Position numbers and translations under genes: made by a program
Part shown: piece by piece, positions 1-5,665 of the stretch
Numbering within the stretch: position 1 is the stretch's first letter
Layout: each line of letters opens with the position of its first letter
Assembly (NCBI GenBank): GCA_002306005.1
Contig: DBRO01000023.1
Location: 11,604 to 20,894, forward strand
DNA length: 9,291 bases
Direction of reading: 5' to 3'
Source of the DNA: Ruminococcus sp. UBA1366
GTDB lineage: Bacteria > Bacillota > Clostridia > Oscillospirales > Ruminococcaceae
Notes under the pieces: model-generated
What the model saw: the letters and a program-made list of their open reading frames with translations, nothing else
What the model was told of the DNA's origin: nothing
The model's database searches: none

Positions 1-617
<617 letters not shown>

Positions 618-641
618 TTAAGAACTTGTATTCCGGATGAA

Positions 642-1232
642 TTATGGATTTGCAACGGAAACCATTGCATAGCGAATGACTTTTTCGCCGATTTTATATC
701 CCTTTTGGAACACCTGCGCCACCACGTTCTGTCCGAGGTTTTCATCCTCGACCTGATTGACGGCGTTGGCGATATTGGGGTCAAACTCCTCGCCCTGCGG
801 GTTGATAATCTCCACACCAAGCTTTTTCAGCGCCTCTGTGAACTGATTATAAATCATCTCCATGCCCGCACGGAAGGTTTCGTCCGCACACTGTGTTGCC
901 ATTGCGCGTTCAAAATTATCATACACCGGCAGAAGATCCTTCACCACATCCGCGGTTACATTTGCCGAAAGCTCCAGCCGCTCCTTTGCCGAGCGCTTGC
1001 GGAAATTATCGTACTCTGCCATCAGGCGCAGGTAGCGGTCTTTTTCCCCCGCCAGCTCCTCGCAAAGCTTTTGGATTTTCTCAGCGTTTTCGTCAGGCTT
1101 TCCGTCCGCAGGCGTTTCGTCCGCACAATCGCAGATTTCCTCGCATTCGCTTTGCTGGACTTCCTGCTCCGGCTGTTCGGTACTCGTTGTTTCCTCCTCC
1201 GGCGTGAATGCCTGCTCTTTTGTCTCTGCCAT
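642..1232 (-). CDS. grpE: GrpE, nucleotide exchange factor for DnaK
   Basis: Cytosolic dimeric co-chaperone that releases ADP from DnaK. The 196 residues have the usual GrpE plan: an acidic, disordered N-terminal tail (about 1-50), a long helix (about 50-100, with YLRLMAEYDNFRKR at 67-80), then the helical dimer region with LLPVYDNFERA (100-110), and a C-terminal beta domain with VEDENLG, FQKGYKIGEKVIRYAMVSVA (176-195). Length is normal. The ATG at 1232 follows AGAGAGG and lies 24 bp after the hrcA stop; dnaK follows. Two oddities are visible. The tail carries Cys30, Cys34 and Cys36. The segment usually containing a conserved histidine (FDPN-x-H-x-AV) reads FDPNIANAV at 150-158, so the histidine is replaced by Ala. 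The identification rests on several conserved blocks plus operon position. Confidence 0.97.
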   Translation of the reverse strand: MAETKEQAFTPEEETTSTEQPEQEVQQSECEEICDCADETPADGKPDENAEKIQKLCEELAGEKDRYLRLMAEYDNFRKRSAKERLELSANVTADVVKDLLPVYDNFERAMATQCADETFRAGMEMIYNQFTEALKKLGVEIINPQGEEFDPNIANAVNQVEDENLGQNVVAQVFQKGYKIGEKVIRYAMVSVANP

Positions 1233-1256
1233 TTCAAAACCTCTCTTTCTTTGTCG

Positions 1257-2297
1257 TTATTCTTCCTTGCCGTCGGGAGAATCCTCCGTAACTTCGGGTT
1301 CCTCCTCCGAAAGCCGTTCGGTAATTTTCTGCGTAAAATACTCCAAATAAGGAATGAACTTTGCGTAATCCAACCGCATGGGACCAATCAGTCCCAGCGT
1401 ACCGGCAGTTCTGCCTTTTTTCATAAACGGGGAGGTAATCATACTTGCGTTGTTAATTAAACAACTGCCCGTTTCCTCCGAGAACATCACATGAATTCCG
1501 CCGAAACTGTCATCAATGAAATTCATCAGCTGGGATTTGTTATCCAAAAACCGTATAATCTCATTCTGGTCAAACTCCTTGCTTTTCAGCAAATTCAGTT
1601 CACCCTTGAGCGTAATATCCTCACCCGTCATCTCGCGGGACATCCGGTAAATCTCATCCACCAGCGGCGAAAGCGTCATCATGTAGGAACCGAGTGCTTC
1701 CTCCAGCTTGTTCATCATTTCGTCCGAAAGCCGATCCAGCTCCACACCCTCTAAGTTTTGCTTAATAAAATTCGAAAAGAAATCCAACTGTTCCTGCGTT
1801 AAGTCAAACGAAAGCCGGCAGACTTTGTTTTTCACCGAGCCGGCGGAAGTAATCATCAAAATCACATACATACGCTTGCCGGTCGGAATGACTTCCACTT
1901 TGGAAATCACCGAAAACTTCGGCGTTGCGTGCGCGACAACCGCGGCGCATTTGGTTAACTCCGCCAAAGCCAGCGTTGCGCTGTGAACAATTTCCGTTTC
2001 CGTCATATCCTCGTCCGGCAGCATGGATTCAATCGCCTGTTTTTCCGCATCCGAAAGCGGATTGGTTTCCATCAGGCTGTCCACGTACAGCCGGTAACCG
2101 TTATAGGTGGGAATGCGCCCCGCCGAGGTATGCGGCTGTTCCAAATAGCCCTGCTTTTCCAGCTCTGCCATCTCATTGCGAATTGTTGCGGAGGAAGCTT
2201 TCAGATATTTCATCACCGCTTTCGAACCCACCGGTTCCCCCGTGACAATATACTCATCCACTACCGCTGTAAGAATTCTCAGCTTTCTGCCGTCCAT
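1257..2297 (-). CDS. hrcA: HrcA, heat-inducible transcription repressor of class I heat-shock genes
   Basis: Dimeric DNA-binding repressor that binds CIRCE; in studied Bacillota its activity depends on the GroE chaperonin. The 346 residues match the usual length (about 340). The N-terminal winged helix carries GSKAVMKYLKASSATIRNEM (24-43) followed by the family signature HTSAGRIPT (56-64) and GYRLYVDSLM. The C-terminal core ends with the GPMRLDYAKFIPYLEYF block and an acidic tail. The ATG at 2297 is forced: the codon immediately upstream is an in-frame TAA. The best ribosome binding site (AAAGGAA, 2317-2311) is 13 nt away, rather long, and is better placed for an out-of-frame ATG at 2305 that opens only an 8-codon ORF. 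First gene of hrcA-grpE-dnaK, with CIRCE in its leader, implying autoregulation. Confidence 0.97.
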   Translation of the reverse strand: MDGRKLRILTAVVDEYIVTGEPVGSKAVMKYLKASSATIRNEMAELEKQGYLEQPHTSAGRIPTYNGYRLYVDSLMETNPLSDAEKQAIESMLPDEDMTETEIVHSATLALAELTKCAAVVAHATPKFSVISKVEVIPTGKRMYVILMITSAGSVKNKVCRLSFDLTQEQLDFFSNFIKQNLEGVELDRLSDEMMNKLEEALGSYMMTLSPLVDEIYRMSREMTGEDITLKGELNLLKSKEFDQNEIIRFLDNKSQLMNFIDDSFGGIHVMFSEETGSCLINNASMITSPFMKKGRTAGTLGLIGPMRLDYAKFIPYLEYFTQKITERLSEEEPEVTEDSPDGKEE

Positions 2298-2393
2298 TTA
2301 CGCATATCCGTTCCTTTCTATACCCAGTCCAAAAAAGAGGGCTTGCGAAAGAAATGCGCTCCTTCTCATTGGAATTTGTATGAATTTGCCCGT

Positions 2394-2424
2394 GAAAACA
2401 GCAGTCCTTTGCTTAGCAGTTTTC
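2394..2424 (-). other. Stem-loop in the hrcA mRNA leader, next to CIRCE
   Basis: GAAAAC (2394-2399) pairs with GTTTTC (2419-2424); a mismatch at 2400/2418 is followed by two further G-C pairs (2401-2402 with 2416-2417), leaving a 13-nt loop. It begins 12 bp downstream of CIRCE in the transcript. The rest of the leader, 2298-2393, holds the hrcA RBS and otherwise nothing I can name. A role in mRNA stability or translation is possible but unproven. Confidence 0.4.
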
Positions 2425-2435
2425 ATTTTGGAGTG

Positions 2436-2462
2436 TTAGCACTCTTACTCTTTGAGTGCTAA
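2436..2462 (-). promoter_or_regulatory. CIRCE operator, HrcA-binding inverted repeat
   Basis: A perfect match to the consensus: TTAGCACTC (2436-2444), a 9-bp spacer, then GAGTGCTAA (2454-2462). It lies immediately downstream of the predicted -10 box of the hrcA promoter, so it covers the probable transcription start and the beginning of the leader. Bound HrcA should block transcription of hrcA-grpE-dnaK. Only one CIRCE copy is visible in the window. Confidence 0.98.
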
Positions 2463-2466
2463 TTTT

Positions 2467-2495
2467 AATTTAACACCTTTTCGGTGAATTGTCAA
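2467..2495 (-). promoter_or_regulatory. Sigma-A-type promoter of the hrcA-grpE-dnaK operon
   Basis: On the minus strand, a perfect -35 TTGACA (2495-2490) is followed by a 17-bp spacer and the -10 TAAATT (2472-2467, 4 of 6 to consensus). Initiation would fall at about 2460, inside CIRCE, which is the arrangement expected for an HrcA-repressed vegetative promoter. The spacer contains a small dyad, CACC at 2474-2477 with GGTG at 2483-2486. Confidence 0.85.
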
Positions 2496-2562
2496 GGGGT
2501 ATTTCGCAATTTTTTTCATAAACTTCTCTTTTAGATTCCCCCGCGTTTTGTGCAATATAGCA

Positions 2563-2576
2563 GGAACACGTTTACA
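2563..2576. promoter_or_regulatory. Possible cre (CcpA) site between the divergent promoters
   Basis: GGAACACGTTTACA matches the cre consensus TGWAANCGNTNWCA at 12 of 14 positions (mismatches at positions 1 and 5). It lies about 58 bp upstream of the pfkA -35 box, where CcpA sites act as activators in some glycolytic or overflow genes of Bacillota. One near-match in AT-rich intergenic DNA is weak evidence. Confidence 0.3.
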
Positions 2577-2584
2577 AAAATCGT

Positions 2585-2618
2585 TTGGGCAAACAAAATC
2601 GCGGATTTTTCTGCCCAA
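2585..2618. repeat. Nested inverted repeat between the hrcA and pfkA promoters
   Basis: The outer arms TTGGGCA (2585-2591) and TGCCCAA (2612-2618) enclose the inner arms AAAATC (2595-2600) and GATTTT (2604-2609) around a GCG centre. Together they give 13 paired positions broken by a 3/2 internal loop. It lies upstream of both predicted promoters, so neither would transcribe it, and neither side has an adjacent T tract suited to a terminator. Possibly an operator for an unidentified regulator or an unrecognised transcript. Confidence 0.55.
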
Positions 2619-2633
2619 GAACCCCCAGATTTC

Positions 2634-2662
2634 TTGCATGATTCGGAAAAAAGTGCTATACT
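2634..2662 (+). promoter_or_regulatory. Sigma-A-type promoter of pfkA
   Basis: TTGCAT (2634-2639, 4 of 6 to the -35 consensus) is followed by a 17-bp spacer and TATACT (2657-2662, 5 of 6 to the -10 consensus). Initiation at about 2669 would give a leader of roughly 70 nt before pfkA. It is divergent from the hrcA promoter. Confidence 0.8.
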
Positions 2663-2697
2663 AAGAGCAGTGAAATTTAAAAACGGATGATTACGGA

Positions 2698-2740
2698 AAA
2701 GGAGGCTGTGCAATCCGCGCATGGATTGCATAAATAAAAC
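2698..2740 (+). promoter_or_regulatory. pfkA leader: strong Shine-Dalgarno set apart from the start by a hairpin
   Basis: AAAGGAGG (2698-2705) is a near-ideal Shine-Dalgarno, but the pfkA ATG at 2741 is 35 nt downstream. A perfect 8-bp hairpin lies between: TGCAATCC (2709-2716), a 6-nt loop, and GGATTGCA (2723-2730). No in-frame upstream pfkA start can be used, because TAA at 2735-2737 is in frame. Either folding of the hairpin brings the Shine-Dalgarno to about 13 nt from the ATG, or ribosomes first translate the small ORF at 2721. Confidence 0.7.
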
Positions 2741-2744
2741 ATGA
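2721..2744 (+). CDS. Possible 7-residue leader ORF overlapping the pfkA start
   Basis: ATG at 2721, beginning on the last two loop bases of the leader hairpin, opens a frame reading MDCINKT. Its TGA stop at 2742-2744 overlaps the pfkA ATG as ATGA, the classic arrangement for translational coupling. It lies 15 nt after the GGAGG core, longer than optimal. Eight codons can occur by chance, so translation is only inferred; the support is its position between a strong Shine-Dalgarno and a start codon without one. Confidence 0.3.
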   Translation: MDCINKT

Positions 2745-3823
2745 AAAAAAGAATTGGGATCCTAACAAGCGGCGGGGATTGCCCCGGACTGAACGCAACC
2801 ATTCGCGGCGTTGCCAAAGCCTTGTATCAGGAATTCGGCACGGACGACGTACAGATTGTGGGTATTTCCGACGGATACGCAGGTTTAATTCAAAACCAAT
2901 GCAGGGATATGGCACCGAACGAATTCAGCGGCATTTTAACCATGGGCGGAACGATTCTCGGCACCAAGCGCACGCCGTTTAAAACCATGCAGGTGATCGG
3001 CGAGGACAATGTGGATAAAGTCAAAGCCATGAAGGACACCTACAAAAAACAAAAGCTGGACGCGCTGTTGACTTTGGGCGGCAACGGCACGCACAAAACC
3101 GCCAATTTGCTCTCCCAAGAAGGGCTGAACGTGATTGGTTTGCCCAAAACGATTGACAACGACATTTTTGGTACGGATGTAACTTTTGGATTTCATACGG
3201 CGGTGGATATTGCCACGGACGTCATCGACCGCCTGCACACCACGGCAAATTCCCACGGCAGAATTATGGTGGTGGAAATCATGGGCAACAAGGCTGGTTG
3301 GCTGACGTTGTATTCCGGCATTGCCGGCGGTGCGGATACGATTGTCATTCCGGAAATTCCGTTTGATATTGAAAAGCTCAGCGAGGCTTGCCTGCGGCGG
3401 GCAGCAACGGGGAAAGCGTTTTCCATCATTGCCGTTGCCGAAGGCGCGTATTCCCAGGATGAGGCAAAGCTGAAGAAGAAAGAGCGCCAAAAAGCCCGCG
3501 AGGAACGCGGCGAAATTACCGCAACCAACCGCATAGCAAAGGGCATACAGGAAATCACCGGCATTGAAACCCGCACCTGTGTGCCGGGACATATGCTCCG
3601 CGGCGGCAGTCCCACCGCCTATGACCGGATTCTTGCTACGAAATTCGGCTCCCGTGCGGCGCATTTAGTTGCGCAGGAAAAGTATGGCTATACTGTTGCC
3701 ATGCAGGGCAATGAGATTACCGAAAACAAGCTGGACGAAATTGCGGGCAAGAGCAAGTTTGTTCCCATGGACGACCAGATGATTATCACGGCGCGGGACA
3801 TTGGCGTGTCCTTTGGCGACTAA
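2741..3823 (+). CDS. pfkA: 6-phosphofructokinase, PFK mixed-substrate group type
   Basis: Cytosolic glycolytic enzyme phosphorylating fructose 6-phosphate to fructose 1,6-bisphosphate. The 360 residues contain all core PFK blocks: nucleotide loop TSGGDCPGLN (9-18), GGTILGTKR (69-77), GGNGT (113-117), PKTIDND (135-141) with the catalytic base Asp139, RLHTTANSHGR (164-174), MVVEIMGNKAGW (176-187), PEIPF (204-208) and the substrate-binding HMLRGGSPTAYDR (284-296). At the donor-determining positions it has Gly116 (E. coli 104) with Lys136 (E. coli 124). Gly/Lys enzymes of the mixed group are usually ATP-dependent, while PPi enzymes have Asp/Lys, so ATP is the better guess. Asn115 replaces the Mg-ATP aspartate equivalent to E. 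coli Asp103. ATG 2741 is the only usable in-frame start and has no adjacent Shine-Dalgarno. First gene of a probable three-gene operon divergent from hrcA. Confidence 0.95.
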   Translation: MKKRIGILTSGGDCPGLNATIRGVAKALYQEFGTDDVQIVGISDGYAGLIQNQCRDMAPNEFSGILTMGGTILGTKRTPFKTMQVIGEDNVDKVKAMKDTYKKQKLDALLTLGGNGTHKTANLLSQEGLNVIGLPKTIDNDIFGTDVTFGFHTAVDIATDVIDRLHTTANSHGRIMVVEIMGNKAGWLTLYSGIAGGADTIVIPEIPFDIEKLSEACLRRAATGKAFSIIAVAEGAYSQDEAKLKKKERQKAREERGEITATNRIAKGIQEITGIETRTCVPGHMLRGGSPTAYDRILATKFGSRAAHLVAQEKYGYTVAMQGNEITENKLDEIAGKSKFVPMDDQMIITARDIGVSFGD

Positions 3824-4402
3824 ATGCACACGCTGATCGTAAACGGTTCGCCGCACAAAAACGGCAGCACCGCCGCGCTTACAGACCTGCTTCGCCGCCA
3901 ATTGCCGTGCGAATGCACCGAGCTGTTTTTGCGGGAGCAAGCCCTCTCCCCCTGCGTGGACTGCCGTGCTTGCCAAACGCAGAACCGCTGTGTGATTCCC
4001 GATGATTTTGCGAAAATTCTTGCCGCCATGCAAAGCGCGGATGCGGTTGTGTTTGCCGCTCCGGTATGGTTTTGTACGCTTTCTGTACCCATGCTCACCC
4101 TCATCAGCCGGTTTCAGTGCTTGTGGGCGGCGCAGGCATCCGGCGTATATACTCCCCCTGCGAAAAAAAACGGTGCGATTCTCCTTACCGCGGGGAATGG
4201 CTCTCCCAAAAACAAAACGGCATTTATCCCCGCGCGGGAAGCCCTCCGGCTGTTGGGTGTGGACCATCCGGCAGAGGTGCTTTGTCCGGACACGGACACG
4301 CGCCCTGTGCGGGAAAATATACAAGCTGCAGAGCAAATCCGGCAGGCGGCTGAGTTTTTAACCTCGGACAAGCCAAATCCGCCCCCATCCGGCATGATAT
4401 GA
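3824..4402 (+). CDS. NAD(P)H-dependent FMN reductase / iron-sulfur flavoprotein-like oxidoreductase
   Basis: A 192-residue flavodoxin-fold protein, probably cytosolic, predicted to bind FMN and transfer electrons; its partner is unknown. Residues 4-16 (LIVNGSPHKNGST) form the FMN phosphate loop, and VVFAAPVWFCTLSVPM (75-90) is the second flavin-contact strand and loop. Between them is C-x2-C-x2-C-x5-C (Cys44, 47, 50, 56), the compact motif that binds a [4Fe-4S] cluster in archaeal and clostridial iron-sulfur flavoproteins. The ATG directly abuts the pfkA stop (TAAATG) and I see no Shine-Dalgarno, so translation probably depends on ribosomes finishing pfkA. The C-terminal tail (about 180-192) is proline-rich and unlikely to be folded. 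A plain FMN reductase without a cluster is the alternative. Confidence 0.85.
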   Translation: MHTLIVNGSPHKNGSTAALTDLLRRQLPCECTELFLREQALSPCVDCRACQTQNRCVIPDDFAKILAAMQSADAVVFAAPVWFCTLSVPMLTLISRFQCLWAAQASGVYTPPAKKNGAILLTAGNGSPKNKTAFIPAREALRLLGVDHPAEVLCPDTDTRPVRENIQAAEQIRQAAEFLTSDKPNPPPSGMI

Positions 4403-4455
4403 GAATTTCGGGCATATAGTTAGGAAGAACCTTCTAATGAAAAGGAGCCTGCTTT

Positions 4456-5391
4456 ATGTCCGTTTTTCTTGCCCGATGCAAGCGCTTGTTTTTCCGGCTG
4501 GCGGGATTATTTCGTAAACTGCTGACACCGGATCATGTAGCGGTGCTGATGTTTCTTGCCGCGCTGATTGCCGCGGCACTGCTGATTCTTCGCCCGCACA
4601 TTGCGGATGCGCAAAAAGAACAGTCCGTGCCGAAAGAACAGGGCGTGTTTGTTCCCATTCTTATGTACCACAGTATTCTCAAAGATTCCGCACAGCAGGG
4701 GGAATTTGTGCTTTCGCCCGATGTACTGGAGCAGGACTTAGCGTATTTAAAAAACAACGGCTACACCACGGTATTCATCAGCGATTTAGTCGCTTATGTG
4801 AACGAGGGTGCAGAACTGCCGGAAAAACCCGTAGTGATTACCTTTGATGACGGCAGCTACAACAATTTGGTATATGCCCTTGCCCTTTTGGATAAATACG
4901 ACAGCCGTGCGGCGTTTTCCATAGTAGGAAGCTACACGGCAAAGGAAGCCGGCGAAAAAACACGCAGTACGGCGTATTCCTACATGAATTATGCGGATGT
5001 GAAAGCGTTGGCGGACAGCGGGCGTGCGGAAATCTGCAACCACAGCTATGCAATGCACGAACTGGGTGCACGGCGCGGCACGCTGAAAAATTCTAACGAA
5101 AGCGATGCGGCGTATGAATCCGCCCTGCTGGACGACATTATGAAAAATCAGGCACTGCTGACGGAAAACTGCGGCATTACCCCGACGGTTTACACCTATC
5201 CTTATGGGTTGATTTGCAAAGAAAGCATCCGGCTGGTGCGCGGCGCGGGGTTTTCCGCCAGCCTTGGTGTAAGCGAAACGCCGAACTATCTGGTGCGCGG
5301 CAGTGCAGACTGCTTATACGAAATGGGTCGCTACAACCGTCCGGCGGGCATTTCCACGGAGGAATTTATGAAAAAAGCACTGAAAGGCTGA
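4456..5391 (+). CDS. Membrane-anchored polysaccharide deacetylase (NodB / carbohydrate esterase 4 fold)
   Basis: A 311-residue protein with a basic N-terminus (1-25), one hydrophobic segment at about 27-46 acting as an uncleaved anchor, and an extracellular catalytic domain. Expected role: metal-dependent N-deacetylation of a cell-surface polysaccharide or peptidoglycan. Visible motifs are VPILMYHSI (66-74), TFDDG (129-133; the aspartates supply base and metal ligand), NHSYAMH (195-201; His196 and His201 as metal ligands), and TYPYG (247-251). The histidines are spaced H-x4-H instead of the commoner H-x3-H, a variant I recall in other Bacillota members. The ATG at 4456 follows AAAGGAG with 8 nt spacing. 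It follows the flavoprotein by 53 bp and is ended by the hairpin at 5411. TATAGT at 4415-4420 resembles a -10 box, but no convincing -35 exists, so co-transcription with pfkA is favoured. The substrate is not recognisable. Confidence 0.92.
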   Translation: MSVFLARCKRLFFRLAGLFRKLLTPDHVAVLMFLAALIAAALLILRPHIADAQKEQSVPKEQGVFVPILMYHSILKDSAQQGEFVLSPDVLEQDLAYLKNNGYTTVFISDLVAYVNEGAELPEKPVVITFDDGSYNNLVYALALLDKYDSRAAFSIVGSYTAKEAGEKTRSTAYSYMNYADVKALADSGRAEICNHSYAMHELGARRGTLKNSNESDAAYESALLDDIMKNQALLTENCGITPTVYTYPYGLICKESIRLVRGAGFSASLGVSETPNYLVRGSADCLYEMGRYNRPAGISTEEFMKKALKG

Positions 5392-5410
5392 ACCGCTGTT
5401 TTGATTTTCG

Positions 5411-5475
5411 CCCGTGCCGTATGGAGAAACTTTCGCAAAAAGCGAAAAACTTTACCATGCGGTGCGGGAATTTTT
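5411..5475 (+). terminator. Two-tier Rho-independent terminator after the deacetylase gene
   Basis: Bases 5411-5424 pair with 5455-5468 over 14 positions (including a few G-U pairs). Inside, TTTCGC (5431-5436) pairs with GCGAAA (5442-5447) around an A5 loop, separated from the outer stem by an internal loop. The outer stem is followed by AATTTTT (5469-5475). It starts 19 bp after the deacetylase stop and ends the pfkA unit. The internal stem makes it more elaborate than an ordinary terminator. Confidence 0.8.
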
Positions 5476-5559
5476 ACGGGCATTTTGCCGGCACTGCATT
5501 GAAAATTTGGGCATACTATTTGCGAAATTTCTAGCAGAACGTTTCGACACAAAAAAGAC

Positions 5560-5588
5560 TTTTATTTTCGAGAAAAGTGTAGTATAAT
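5560..5588 (+). promoter_or_regulatory. Promoter of the activase operon, perfect -10 and poor -35
   Basis: TATAAT (5583-5588) is a perfect -10 box. At 17 bp upstream the sequence is only TTTTAT (2 of 6), so the -35 element is weak. This suggests a low-activity promoter or one needing an activator. An inverted repeat covers the -35 zone: ACTTTT (5558-5563) with AAAAGT (5573-5578), plus TTTTC-GA-GAAAA at 5565-5576. Predicted initiation is at about 5595. The rest of 5476-5557 holds nothing I can name. Confidence 0.65.
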
Positions 5589-5604
5589 AGTATCGTATAC
5601 AAAT

Positions 5605-5640
5605 TTTTGCCGAACGTGTGTCCACCCTCTTTCGGCGGAA
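5605..5640 (+). other. Leader hairpin upstream of the activase gene
   Basis: TTTTGCCGAA (5605-5614) pairs with TTCGGCGGAA (5631-5640) over ten positions, two of them G-U, with a 16-nt loop. It lies between the predicted transcription start and the ribosome binding site (AGAAAGG, 5648-5654). The GTG at 5618, a formally possible earlier start, falls in its loop and has no Shine-Dalgarno. A regulatory role is not shown. Confidence 0.45.
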
Positions 5641-5665
5641 TTGTAAAAGAAAGGCTGGTCTGTTT

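Noticed and set aside
2298..2369. A 23-codon ORF (ATG at 2369, minus strand) ending in the TAA directly before the hrcA ATG
   Set aside because: No Shine-Dalgarno precedes its start; the abutting stop may be coincidence. It would be worth another look only if conserved.
2936..3664. A 242-codon minus-strand open frame opposite pfkA, and another of 223 codons at 3665-4336
   Set aside because: Both are antisense to conserved protein genes and show no domain or ribosome binding evidence.
4411..4437. Possible promoter (TATAGT) and small hairpin between the flavoprotein and deacetylase genes
   Set aside because: No acceptable -35 at 16-18 bp, and the hairpin has only four pairs plus three beyond a bulge; too weak to list as features.
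5359..5391. A good Shine-Dalgarno (GGAGGA) followed by ATG 5368, encoding only seven residues to the deacetylase stop
   Set aside because: It is in frame with, and part of, the conserved deacetylase C-terminus; an internal start giving seven residues has no support.
5618..5665. GTG at 5618 as the start of the activase, adding 16 residues
   Set aside because: It has no Shine-Dalgarno, lies in a predicted leader hairpin loop, and the added residues do not resemble the family; ATG 5666 gives the usual short lead to GIDVGSTT.
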